From Lysobacteraceae bacterium (GTDB taxonomy: Bacteria; Pseudomonadota; Gammaproteobacteria; Xanthomonadales; Ahniellaceae), in the NCBI GenBank assembly GCA_002995625.1, contig PVBP01000025.1, forward strand, positions 1 to 35,733: a stretch of DNA of 35,733 nucleotides. Reading direction: 5' to 3'. The position numbers and the translations under genes were made by a program. Under the pieces are notes generated by a model. It did not search any database. It saw only the letters and a list, made by a program, of their open reading frames with translations, and was not told the DNA's origin. Shown one piece after another: positions 1-8,242 of the stretch (position 1 is the first letter of the stretch; every line of letters begins with the position of its first letter).

Positions 1-2
1 CC

Positions 3-278
3 GCCGCGGGCCGCATCGACGTGGCGCTCGCGAACGCGACGCTGCTGCTCGACGCGCTCGGCCACCTCGTCGTCGCGTGGCTGTGGCTCGACCAGGCGCT
101 CGCGGCGCGCCGCGCGCTGGCGACGGCGCCGCCCGCCGCGACCGCGCGGATGCTCGAAGGCCGGCTCGCCTGCGCGCGCTGGTTCATCGACTGCGAACTG
201 CCGACCAAGCGACCGCTGCTCGCGATCGTCGCGCGACTCGACCGCACCGTGCTCGCCACGTCGCCGGAGGTCCTGTGA
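3..278 (+). CDS. acyl-CoA dehydrogenase, C-terminal fragment
   Basis: This is the last 91 codons of a gene that enters from the left edge. The frame is open from base 3 and ends at TGA 276-278. The pattern of alanine- and leucine-rich helices, with the ANATLLLDALGHLVVAWLWL-type segment, then a short linker, then 'CARWFIDCELP' and 'LARLDRT'-like ending, resembles the C-terminal extension domain found in the long (about 600-residue) acyl-CoA dehydrogenases of proteobacteria. Those enzymes oxidise acyl-CoA to enoyl-CoA with FAD in fatty-acid breakdown. None of the catalytic core lies in the window, so the assignment rests on the tail alone and the substrate cannot be read. A 7-bp stem-loop begins inside its stop codon. 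Confidence 0.75.
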   Translation, partial: AAGRIDVALANATLLLDALGHLVVAWLWLDQALAARRALATAPPAATARMLEGRLACARWFIDCELPTKRPLLAIVARLDRTVLATSPEVL

Positions 279-295
279 ACCGGTCCGGCCGGTTC
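277..295 (+). terminator. stem-loop at the acyl-CoA dehydrogenase stop codon
   Basis: Arms GAACCGG (277-283) and CCGGTTC (289-295) pair perfectly around a 5-nt loop. The stem starts within the TGA stop. There is no T-tract after it, so it is terminator-like or a 3'-end stabiliser rather than a textbook intrinsic terminator. Confidence 0.35.
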
Positions 296-351
296 CGCGC
301 GCCCGGTGCTGGCGTACGCTAGGGCGCCCTGCGAATCCCGAATCCAGCCCC

Positions 352-1458
352 ATGCCCGGCTTCCCGTCGCGCCGTCGCTTCGAGATCGCCCCGCTGGCGC
401 GCCGGCTCGCGCTCGCGACGCTGGTCGCGCTCACGCCGGGCGTGGCCTCGGCGCAGCCGGTCTGGGTCACGCCGGCCGTCGCGGCGCCCAAGGTCGAGCG
501 CCGCCTCCTCGACAGCGCCGCCGTCGGCGGCCCGGTCAGCTATCACGTCTACCTGCCCGACGCCTATCACGCCGAGCCCGAGCGCCGCTTCCCGGTGCTG
601 TACTGGCTGCACGGCTCGGGCTCGGTGCTCGGCGGCGTCGCGCCGATCGCGGCCGCCTTCGACGCGGCGATCGCGCGCGGCGTGATCCCGCCGCTCGTGA
701 TCGTGTTCCCGAACGGCCTGCCCTACGGCATGTACACCGACGCGCGCTCCGGCCTGCAGCCGGTCGAGTCGATGATCGTCGAGGATCTCGTGCCCGAGAT
801 CGACCGCACGCTGCGGACGATCCGGCACCGGTCGGGCCGCATCCTCGAAGGCTTCAGCATGGGCGGCTACGGCGCGGCCCGCCTCGGCTTCAGGCACCGG
901 CACCGCTTCGGCGCGATCTCGATGCTCGGCGCAGGCCCGCTGCAGGCCGATTTCCTCGCGCCCGGCCCCGGGCTCCAGCCGCTCGAGGTCCGGCTGCGGG
1001 TGCTGAACGAGGTCTGGAACGGCGACCCCGCGGCCTTCCTCGCCGACAGCCCACTCACGCTCGCCGCCGCGGCGGCCGCCGACCTGCCGAACTCGCTCCC
1101 GATCCGCCAACTCATCGGCGGCGCGGACCCAACGCTGCCGGCGAACCGCGATTTCCACGCGCACCTCGACGCCCTCGGCATCGCCCACCAGTACCTCGAG
1201 GTGCCGGGCGTCGCCCACTCGATGCCGGCCCTGCTCGACGCGATGGACGATGACTTCTTCCGCTTCCACGCCGACGTGCTCGGCGCGGCCAGCGTCTACC
1301 CGGTGCCGGCGCAGGATCGTGGGGGGCTCGTCCTGCTCGCGGCGCTGGTCGCGCTGGTCGGAATCCTTGCACTCGCGACGAGACGCCAGGCTACAAGTTT
1401 CGGGGGACTCCCGAGGAGTTCCCGCGCGCTCGTGCAGCAAGGGAAAGAACAGCTCTGA
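352..1458 (+). CDS. secreted esterase (esterase D/antigen 85-like fold) with C-terminal anchor
   Basis: A 368-residue alpha/beta hydrolase of the PF00756 esterase type. An Arg-rich n-region and hydrophobic stretch (about residues 15-34, ending VASA-Q) look like a Sec signal peptide. The nucleophile lies in GFSMGG with Ser169. Asp259 in GGADPT and His289 in PGVAHS complete the triad, so all three catalytic residues are in place. Residues about 322-345 form a second hydrophobic helix after 'YPVPAQDRGG', followed by TRRQ, then a further 20 or so polar residues. This resembles a C-terminal surface-sorting tail or membrane anchor, which would hold the enzyme at the outside of the inner membrane. 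The start has no clear Shine-Dalgarno; a -10-like TACGCT lies at 313-318. The substrate is unknown. Confidence 0.85.
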   Translation: MPGFPSRRRFEIAPLARRLALATLVALTPGVASAQPVWVTPAVAAPKVERRLLDSAAVGGPVSYHVYLPDAYHAEPERRFPVLYWLHGSGSVLGGVAPIAAAFDAAIARGVIPPLVIVFPNGLPYGMYTDARSGLQPVESMIVEDLVPEIDRTLRTIRHRSGRILEGFSMGGYGAARLGFRHRHRFGAISMLGAGPLQADFLAPGPGLQPLEVRLRVLNEVWNGDPAAFLADSPLTLAAAAAADLPNSLPIRQLIGGADPTLPANRDFHAHLDALGIAHQYLEVPGVAHSMPALLDAMDDDFFRFHADVLGAASVYPVPAQDRGGLVLLAALVALVGILALATRRQATSFGGLPRSSRALVQQGKEQL

Positions 1459-1901
1459 ATCCGGCCTTCGGCCGGACTCAGCAGGGGGGCCGACCGTGGC
1501 CCCCGTGACTCGTTACGACGAAGCAAACCGAGGAACTCGTGCTTTCGGGGCGGTCCCCCCACCCGCCCCGGCACCGCCGCCGCGCGATCCGTCCGGGATC
1601 GCGCGGTCTTCCTCGTCGCGGCCGCGCAGGCGGGGCCGGCGCGAACTCGCACATCCCTGTGCTCGAACAGGCGCGCCGTGAACCCCGCCTGCGCCGTGCC
1701 GCGACTCGGCGGCGGTGACGGGGCCTTGTCACTCAACCCGCCATCCATGGCTGGATATCGAAGCGACATCAGCGCTTTGCGCACAACCTCGAACGTCGTG
1801 GCTCGATGTGGCCAAGACGAGGCTTCGCCGGCGGACAGATCCGGGCAACAAAACGATCGGCTCATGCGACCTGAGAACCGCCGCACGTCATCGCACCGAA
1901 G
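1459..1901. other. non-coding stretch with hairpin cluster and lower-GC segment
   Basis: No convincing gene is seen here. The first part holds four consecutive perfect stem-loops: 1460-1476 (7 bp, TTC loop), 1485-1504 (GGGGGCC/GGCCCCC), 1546-1570 (CGGGGCGG/CCGCCCCG) and 1580-1606 (11 bp). The second part, 1741-1860, is visibly less GC-rich than its surroundings (57% and 63% in two hand-counted 60-base lines). It separates the plus-strand esterase from the minus-strand exporter, whose genes converge here. Confidence 0.6.
1580..1613 (+). terminator. intrinsic-terminator-like hairpin
   Basis: An 11-bp perfect stem (CCGCGCGATCC 1580-1590 with GGATCGCGCGG 1596-1606) has a 5-nt loop and is followed by TCTTCCT. 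This is the most terminator-like structure downstream of the esterase, though it lies about 120 bases past the stop codon. Confidence 0.5.
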
Positions 1902-3110
1902 TCACTGCGCCGGATCGGGCTCGCGCATCCAGCGCCACATCTCGCGCCACGACGGCTCCTTGCCGTACATGAACATGCCGGCGCGGAAGATCCGGCTGGC
2001 GTAGCGGCGCATGTAGACAGTCAGCAGCGCGAGCAGCGCGAAGCTGCCGGCGACCTCCCACCACGGCACGTCGGTCAGCGCGTGGCGCAGCGGCATGAAG
2101 GCCATCGACGTGACCGGGAACCACGACAGGAAGGCGACCACGCCGAGCTCGGGGTGTTCGAGCACCGGGAAGGCCAGGATTACCGGCAGCATCGGGATGA
2201 ACATCACGGTCGAGCGCGCCGAGTTGTTCGGATCGTCGATCGTGGCCGCGAATCCGGCCATGAAGGCGCTCCAGAACAGGATCCCGAGCAGCACGAAGGC
2301 GAGGCCGACCGCGAGCTTGTCGGGCGAGATGCCGCCGGCCTGCGCCATCAGCGCCGGCGCGAACTTGGCCAGCGCGAGCAGCGCCAGTCCGCCGAACAGC
2401 GCGATGTAGAGCACGCTCTTCAGGCCATGGCCGCTGATGCCGAGGATCTTGCCGTCGATCCAGGCCTGGGTCGGGATCGCCGAGACGATCTGCTCGGCCA
2501 CGCGCGCCTGCTTCTCGCTGGTGATGCTGACGAAGAAGTACGCGAAGCTGGTCATGATCGCCGACAGCAGCATCACCAGGAACACGATCACGAGGATCTT
2601 CTCGGCCCGCGTCGCCGGCAGCCGCCCTTCCTCGTGGTAGCTGACCTCGATCGTCATCGGCCGGGTCCAGCGCTCGAAGTCGGCCTGCGCCACGCCGGCC
2701 GCGGCGAGCTCGTGCTCGCGCCGCGCGCGGTCGAGGGTCTTGCGCAATGCGTCCATGAAGCGCGGCTCGGAATGCGCGACGAGCTCGGTGGTGTCGACCG
2801 AGCGCACGATCACCAGCGCGTCGATTTCGCCGAGGCCCACCTTGCGGCGGGACCAGTCCTCCTCGCCCGGGTCGATCCGGCTGACCTTGAGGTTCGAATC
2901 CTGCGCGAACTCGAGCGGCAGGCCGGCGAGATTCAGCACCTCGACCCGGTGCTCGGTGCTGCGCTTGGCGATCTCGAGCGCGGCCTGGCCGAAGCCGAGC
3001 AGCGCGTAGAAGCCGATCAGGATCCCGAACATCAGGAGCTCCTGCTTCCACTTGAAGTAGCGCATGAACTCCCAGCGCGCGACGGTCAGGACGCTGGCCA
3101 GACGCTTCAC
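1902..3110 (-). CDS. ABC-2 type export permease (NatB-like)
   Basis: A 402-residue integral membrane protein with the NatB arrangement: a cytoplasmic start (MKRLASVLTVARWEFMRYFK), a first membrane helix at about 27-45, and a large soluble loop (about 46-175). A block of five or six hydrophobic helices then fills the C-terminal half, including 'ILVIVFLVMLLSAIMTSFAY'. Translation starts at GTG 3110, inside the stop of the upstream ATPase gene (GTGA, 4-nt overlap), with GGAGGT about 6 nt upstream, so the two are translationally coupled. Together they form an exporter whose ATP hydrolysis is done by the partner at 3107-4057. NatAB pairs extrude sodium in Bacillus, but this fold is shared by many exporters and the substrate cannot be assigned. 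Confidence 0.88.
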   Translation of the reverse strand: MKRLASVLTVARWEFMRYFKWKQELLMFGILIGFYALLGFGQAALEIAKRSTEHRVEVLNLAGLPLEFAQDSNLKVSRIDPGEEDWSRRKVGLGEIDALVIVRSVDTTELVAHSEPRFMDALRKTLDRARREHELAAAGVAQADFERWTRPMTIEVSYHEEGRLPATRAEKILVIVFLVMLLSAIMTSFAYFFVSITSEKQARVAEQIVSAIPTQAWIDGKILGISGHGLKSVLYIALFGGLALLALAKFAPALMAQAGGISPDKLAVGLAFVLLGILFWSAFMAGFAATIDDPNNSARSTVMFIPMLPVILAFPVLEHPELGVVAFLSWFPVTSMAFMPLRHALTDVPWWEVAGSFALLALLTVYMRRYASRIFRAGMFMYGKEPSWREMWRWMREPDPAQ

Positions 3111-4057
3111 GGCTGCACCTCCGCATCAAGGGTGGCGACGGCGGCGCCGGTGGCGCCGACCGCGCGCAGGTAGATCTCGTGGAGCCCGACCGCCTCGGAG
3201 GCGATCGACTGGAGCCGCGCGCCGCGGCCGATCCCGACCAGCAGCGCGTTCAGGTCGGCGCCGTCGCCGAGCAGCAGCGCGACCCGGTCGCCGGCCAAGC
3301 GCTCGACCGCGGCGACGCCCGGCAGGCTCGCGAAGGCGGCCTCGGGCACCGCCTCGTCGAAGGCCAGCGTCAGCCGCTGCGCGAGGCCGGCCTCGCGCCG
3401 GAGCTCGTCCATCGAGCCGGCCATGACCTGCCGGCCACGGTTCATCAGCACGATGCGGTCGGCGAGCCGCTCGACCAGCTGCATCTGGTGCGCCGAGAGC
3501 AGGATGCCGACACCCTCGGCGCGCAGCTCGCGCAGCAGCTCGAGGGTCAGCTCCTGGTTCACCGGATCGAAGCCCGAGAACGGCTCGTCGAGGATCAGAC
3601 AACGCGGCCGGTGGATCAGCGCGGTGATCAGCTGCACCTTCTGCTGGTTGCCCTTCGACAGCGCCGAGACCTTCTCCTTCGCGCGATCGGCGAGGCCGAA
3701 GCGCTCGAGCCAGCGCGCCGCCTCGCGACGCGCGTCGGCACCGGTCATGCCGCGCAGCCGCGCGAGGTAGAGCACCTGCGCCAGCACCGGCTGGTCGACG
3801 TAGAGGCCGCGCTCCTCCGGGAGGTAGCCGAGTTCGCCGGCGGCGACGTGGTCCTGCACGCCGGAGCGCGCGTGGTAGGCGATCCGGCCGGCGTCGGGCC
3901 TGGTCAGCCCGATCAGCATCCGCACGGTGCTGGTCTTGCCGGCGCCGTTCGGGCCGAGCAGCGCGTGGATCCGGCCCGGTTCGAGCGTGAACGACAGCGC
4001 GTCGACCGCGCGCACGGTCGCGTACTGCTTCGTGATCGCCTCGGCTTCGAGCAGCAT
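3107..4057 (-). CDS. ABC transporter ATP-binding protein (NatA-like)
   Basis: A 316-residue nucleotide-binding subunit. Walker A is GPNGAGKT (residues 35-42), the signature is the variant LSKGNQQKV (about 133-141), and Walker B runs into LILDEPFSGFD (about 154-164). After the ATPase core there is a C-terminal extension (about 220-316) typical of the DUF4162-like tail of this subfamily. The frame is open further upstream, but ATG at 4057 is preferred because GGAG lies 5 nt upstream and the family alignment starts at 'MLLEAEAITKQY'. It overlaps the permease gene by 4 nt. The glycosyltransferase gene lies 138 nt upstream on the same strand and may be co-transcribed. Confidence 0.92.
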   Translation of the reverse strand: MLLEAEAITKQYATVRAVDALSFTLEPGRIHALLGPNGAGKTSTVRMLIGLTRPDAGRIAYHARSGVQDHVAAGELGYLPEERGLYVDQPVLAQVLYLARLRGMTGADARREAARWLERFGLADRAKEKVSALSKGNQQKVQLITALIHRPRCLILDEPFSGFDPVNQELTLELLRELRAEGVGILLSAHQMQLVERLADRIVLMNRGRQVMAGSMDELRREAGLAQRLTLAFDEAVPEAAFASLPGVAAVERLAGDRVALLLGDGADLNALLVGIGRGARLQSIASEAVGLHEIYLRAVGATGAAVATLDAEVQP

Positions 4058-4195
4058 CGGAACTCCATCACGCGATCGATTGCCGGAACTCGTCATCGCG
4101 TGTACAGGGAAGCATAGGGGGTCGGGGCCGGCGCCGCGGGTGGCAAAGGTCACGGACCGATCACCGGCTGCCGCCGATCCGGACGCGGATCGCGA

Positions 4196-5842
4196 CTAGG
4201 GCCCCGCCGGAGGACCTCCCGCTTGCCCGCCCGCCAGCCAGTCGGCCGCGCGCCACAGCTCCAGGCGCTCGCCGCGGAACGGCCGGCACAGGATCGGGGC
4301 GGGCGCCTCGCGAGCGTCGGGACAGCGGGCGGCATCGACGTAGTCGACGACGATCGCATCGGGATTCGCCTCGGCGAAGGCCGGACCGGTGTGGTAGTCG
4401 AGTTCGACGATCGGGCGGGTCAGGCGCCCGAGGAAATGGAACTGGGCCTCGTAGGTCCCGCGATTCGCGATCGTGCCGCCGGCGCGTTCGTGTTCGGCGA
4501 GGACCGCGGCGACCGGCGCGAGGTCGTAGCGCGGCCAGAGCGTGGCCGTGAACTGCACGTGCAGCAGCGCGGCCGCGGCGAGCGCGGCGAGCGCGAGCCT
4601 CGGAACGGCGGCGACCGCGTCGCGGGCGCCGATCCCGGTCGCCATCGCGATCCCGACGATCGCAAGGCCGATCCACGGACCGAAGCCGGCGAACTCCGCC
4701 GGCACCGGACCGGCGATCCGGCCCGAGGCCGTGAGCCAGGGAAGGGCGGCGACCAGGAGCCCGACCAGGACCCACGGCACCGCCGCGAGCCGCGGGGCGG
4801 GCCGGGTCGGGCCGGCGGCCGCGCGCGTCAGCGTGACCGCGGCGAGCCAGATCGCAAAGCCCGCGAGCTGCGGCAGGATGTAGTAGGCCTGCTTGCCGCT
4901 GATCGCCGAGAACGCGATCAGGGTCGGCACGAGCCAGAGTCCAAGGAACCGGAATCCCGATGCACTCGCCTGCCCCGGCGTGGCGAGCCCCCGCCAGGTG
5001 CCGGGCCAGGCCGACCACGGCAGCAGCACGATCGGAAGGATCGCGAGATACCACCAGACCGGCTCGGCATGGTCGAACGCGGCGACGACGCGCCCGGCCG
5101 TCTGCGTCACCAGCAGTTCCTGCCGATAGGCCTCGCCGCCCAGGATGGCGACCGGCACGACCCACGCCGCGAACAGCCCCAGCGCGAGCGCGACCCACCC
5201 GGCGACGCGCGCATACCAGCGCGCGCGAGACGCGCGCGCCGCTTCGAGCCACCACGGCGCGAGCAGCAGCGGGAAGGCGACGTGCAGCAGGGCGACCGGC
5301 CCCTTGGCGAGGAGCCCGAGCCACAGCCCGAGCACGAGCAGCCGCCCATCCGGCCGCATCGCCCCGTCGGCGCGGCGCCGGGTGAGGCCCACCAGCGCGA
5401 GCAGCACGCACGCGGTCAGCAGGCCATCGAACAGGAACTGCAGCGCGTAGAGGAACCAGAAGACGGTTCCGGCCAGAACCCACGCGGCGAGCGACGCCGC
5501 GTCCGGAAGCTCCGGGAACAGCTGGCGCGCGAGCCGGCCGGCGAGGACCAGGTTCGCGACCGCGATCACGACCATCAGCAGCTTCGGCCAGGTCTCGCCG
5601 ACCCCGCCGACCCACCAGCCGAGGTGGATCAGCCAGTAGAGCAACGGCGCCTTGTGGCTGTAGGGCTCGCCATTCTGGAGCGGGACCAGCCAGGAGCCCG
5701 CGTGCCACATCTCCCAGGCCACCGCCAGGGTCCGCGTGCCGAACATCGGCAGCGGGCCGTGCAGGAAGATCGAGACGGTGGCGATCGCTGCAAAGAGCGG
5801 CAGGATGGCCCGGATCGGAAGTTGGTCGTTGGAGACGCGCAC
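4196..5842 (-). CDS. GT39/ArnT-family membrane glycosyltransferase
   Basis: A 548-residue polytopic membrane protein of the GT-C fold (PMT/ArnT relatives), which transfer a sugar from a polyprenyl-phosphate donor on the periplasmic face. The first helix is followed by the periplasmic loop 'MFGTRTLAVAWEMWHAGSWL', then NGEPYSHKAPLLYWLIHLGW, the family's best-conserved segment. About ten further hydrophobic helices follow, and a soluble C-terminal domain (about 440-548) completes it. The start is a GTG at 5842, chosen because the first helix lies upstream of the only nearby ATG; no good Shine-Dalgarno precedes it. The usual acidic residue of the first periplasmic loop appears absent (GTR where relatives carry an Asp/Glu). 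Acceptor (lipid A, protein or glycan) unknown. Confidence 0.85.
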   Translation of the reverse strand: MRVSNDQLPIRAILPLFAAIATVSIFLHGPLPMFGTRTLAVAWEMWHAGSWLVPLQNGEPYSHKAPLLYWLIHLGWWVGGVGETWPKLLMVVIAVANLVLAGRLARQLFPELPDAASLAAWVLAGTVFWFLYALQFLFDGLLTACVLLALVGLTRRRADGAMRPDGRLLVLGLWLGLLAKGPVALLHVAFPLLLAPWWLEAARASRARWYARVAGWVALALGLFAAWVVPVAILGGEAYRQELLVTQTAGRVVAAFDHAEPVWWYLAILPIVLLPWSAWPGTWRGLATPGQASASGFRFLGLWLVPTLIAFSAISGKQAYYILPQLAGFAIWLAAVTLTRAAAGPTRPAPRLAAVPWVLVGLLVAALPWLTASGRIAGPVPAEFAGFGPWIGLAIVGIAMATGIGARDAVAAVPRLALAALAAAALLHVQFTATLWPRYDLAPVAAVLAEHERAGGTIANRGTYEAQFHFLGRLTRPIVELDYHTGPAFAEANPDAIVVDYVDAARCPDAREAPAPILCRPFRGERLELWRAADWLAGGQAGGPPAGP

Positions 5843-5971
5843 GGGATCGTGGACGACGAAACCAGCGGAGGGTAGCCGGGGCGTCGTGACGGTTTCAGCC
5901 GGCACGACGAATCCGATCCGCCGTCGGTAAGCTCGCGGGCCGTCCGGTGAGAACGCCGCTTCCGCTTCCGC

Positions 5972-8242
5972 GTGCCTTCGATCATGATTTTCCTGCCGAT
6001 CCTCGCCTCGGTGCTTCTCGCCGCGACTCCCGCGGTCCTCGCCGCGTCGGACGGTTCGTCCGCGCCAGCGGACCGCCCGGTCGGGGCCCTGCGCGCGCCC
6101 GTCGATCGTGAATGCGTGGGCCTCGTGCTCGGCGGCGGCGGCGCGCGCGGCGCCGCCCATGTCGGCGTGCTCGAGGTGCTCGAGCGCGAACGCGTGCCGA
6201 TCTGCGTGATCGCCGGCACCAGCATGGGCGCGGTCGTCGGCAGCCTCTACGCGTCGGGCTATCGCGCCGCCGAGATCCGCTCGATCCTCGAGACCGTGCG
6301 CTGGTCGGATCTGTTCACCGACGACCCGGTGCGGACCGAGCTGCCGATGCGGCGCAAGGAGGACCAGTTCCGCTACCTGCTGAACTTCCGGCTGGGCTTC
6401 CGCGAGGGCCGGATCGTGTTCCCGCGCGGCGCGATCCAGGGGCAGAAGTTCATGCTGATGCTGCGGCGCCTGCTGCTGCCGACCTGGAACGTCACCGACT
6501 TCGACCAGCTGCCGATCCCGTTCCGCGCGGTCGCGACCGACATCGAGACCGGCGAGCCGGTCGTGTTCGGATCGGGTGATCTCGCCTCCGCGGTTCGCGC
6601 GAGCCTGTCGGTCCCCGGCGCGTTCGCACCGATCCGCGTCGACGGGCGACTGATGGTCGATGGCGGTCTGGTCGACAACGTGCCGATCGACGTCGCGCGC
6701 GCGATGGGCGCGACCCGGCTGATCGTGGTCGACGTCAGCGCCCCGCTGCTGCGGACCGAGGAGCTGGGCTCGCCGGTCGCGGTGACCTGGCAGATGATCT
6801 CGGTGCTGATCAACCAGCGCACGAACGAGGTGCTGGCCGGCCTCGGAGACGACGACCTGCTGATCCGCCCGTCGATGCCGGACCTGTCGTCGGCCCAGTT
6901 CGACCGCGCGCCCGAGGCGATCGCCGCCGGCCTCGACGCGGCCGAGGCGATGGCCGGGCAGATCGCCGCGTTCGGCGTCGCCGAGGCCGAGTACGCCGGC
7001 TTCGTCGCCCGCCATCACCGCAGCAACTTCGATCCTCCGCTGGTGGCCTTCCTCGAGGTCGTCGAGAACCGCTCGCGCAGTCCCGAACTGGTGCGACACC
7101 AGCTCGCCGGGCTCGAGGGCGAGCCGCTCGACGTCGACCGGCTCGAGCACCGGATCGGCCGCGCCTACGGCTACGGGCAGTTCGAACGGATCACGTGGAA
7201 GCTCGCCGAGCGCGACGGCGAGAAGGGCGTCGTCGTGACGCCGGTCGACAAGGGCTGGGGTCCGAGCTTCATCACCTTCGGGCTGCAGCTGTCCGACGAC
7301 TTCGCCGGGCGCAGCGACTACCAGCTGACGGCCGAGGGCACCTTCACCGGGCGCAACTTCGCCGGCGGCGAGTGGCGCAACCGGATCCAGATCGGCGCGC
7401 TCGCCGGGCTGCGCTCGGAGTGGTTCCAGCCGATCGGGTCGCGCGCCGAATGGTTCGCGGTGCCGTCCCTCGACTACCGCGCCGAGCAGGTCCCGGTGCG
7501 GGTCGATGGCCTGCGCCTGGCCGAGTACCGGCTGCGCCGGGCCGAAGGCGCGGTCGAACTCGGATGGTCTCCGGATCCCGCATGGCAGCTCACGGCCGGC
7601 GTGCTGCGCGGCTGGGGCGAGGCGGAGCGGCTGATCGGCGATCCGATCGGCTTTCTCGACTTCCAGGGCCACTACGGCGCGGTCACGGGTGGGTTCACGC
7701 TCGACACGCTCGACGACGCCCGGTTTCCGCGGCGCGGCACCCGGATCGAGCTGGACGCCGAGGCCTTTCGCGCCGCGCTCGGTTCGGACGACTCGGGCGA
7801 ACTCGTGAGCCTGATCGTCGATCATGCGATCGAGGACGGCCCGAACCGCTGGCTGCTCGGATTCCGCGGTCAGGCCAGCTGGGGCGAGGCCAACGACATC
7901 GCGCGTTCGACCTTCCTCGGCGGCTTCACGAACCTCTCGGGCTACACCGAGCGCGAGCTGATCGGCACCCAGAGCGCGCTCGGGCGCGCGGTCTACTACC
8001 GGCAGTTCGGCGACGCCGAGCAGCTCTTCAGCATGCCCGCGTACATCGGCGCGAGCCTCGAGGTCGGCAACGTCTGGGAGCGGCGCGACCAGATCTCGCT
8101 CGGCTCGCTGATCGTCTCCGGCAGCCTGTTCGTCGGCACCGTGACCCCGTTCGGCCCGGTGTTCCTCGGCTACGGCCGGGCCGACTCCGGCGCGGGATCG
8201 TGGTACCTCACGTTCGGCTCGCTGCTGCGGCCTCGGCGCTGA
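5972..8242 (+). CDS. patatin-like phospholipase fused to outer-membrane barrel (type Vd autotransporter, PlpD-like)
   Basis: A 756-residue protein. A hydrophobic N-terminus ending AVLA-AS looks like a Sec signal. The patatin domain (about 48-330) shows the oxyanion loop GGGGARG, the nucleophile elbow GTSMG with Ser84 and the DGG motif with Asp230, so the Ser-Asp dyad is intact. A POTRA-like linker (about 350-425) follows. The C-terminal 330 residues alternate polar and aromatic positions like an Omp85/BamA-type barrel, ending in WYLTFGSLL. PlpD of Pseudomonas, with this same architecture, is a lipase that reaches the cell surface through its own barrel. The frame opens at GTG 5972; ATG 5984 is the alternative start and neither has a strong ribosome site. 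The 3' end overlaps the convergent LysR gene by 35 nt. Confidence 0.93.
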   Translation: MPSIMIFLPILASVLLAATPAVLAASDGSSAPADRPVGALRAPVDRECVGLVLGGGGARGAAHVGVLEVLERERVPICVIAGTSMGAVVGSLYASGYRAAEIRSILETVRWSDLFTDDPVRTELPMRRKEDQFRYLLNFRLGFREGRIVFPRGAIQGQKFMLMLRRLLLPTWNVTDFDQLPIPFRAVATDIETGEPVVFGSGDLASAVRASLSVPGAFAPIRVDGRLMVDGGLVDNVPIDVARAMGATRLIVVDVSAPLLRTEELGSPVAVTWQMISVLINQRTNEVLAGLGDDDLLIRPSMPDLSSAQFDRAPEAIAAGLDAAEAMAGQIAAFGVAEAEYAGFVARHHRSNFDPPLVAFLEVVENRSRSPELVRHQLAGLEGEPLDVDRLEHRIGRAYGYGQFERITWKLAERDGEKGVVVTPVDKGWGPSFITFGLQLSDDFAGRSDYQLTAEGTFTGRNFAGGEWRNRIQIGALAGLRSEWFQPIGSRAEWFAVPSLDYRAEQVPVRVDGLRLAEYRLRRAEGAVELGWSPDPAWQLTAGVLRGWGEAERLIGDPIGFLDFQGHYGAVTGGFTLDTLDDARFPRRGTRIELDAEAFRAALGSDDSGELVSLIVDHAIEDGPNRWLLGFRGQASWGEANDIARSTFLGGFTNLSGYTERELIGTQSALGRAVYYRQFGDAEQLFSMPAYIGASLEVGNVWERRDQISLGSLIVSGSLFVGTVTPFGPVFLGYGRADSGAGSWYLTFGSLLRPRR

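Noticed and set aside
5882-5909. CGTCGTG/CACGACG inverted repeat in the divergent glycosyltransferase-patatin gap
   Set aside because: Arms of only 7 bp with a 14-nt spacer in very GC-rich DNA; chance is a sufficient explanation without conservation data.
5843-7825. Long open frame extending the glycosyltransferase upstream through the patatin gene
   Set aside because: It is antisense to the patatin domain and lacks any family match; the glycosyltransferase starts at about 5842.
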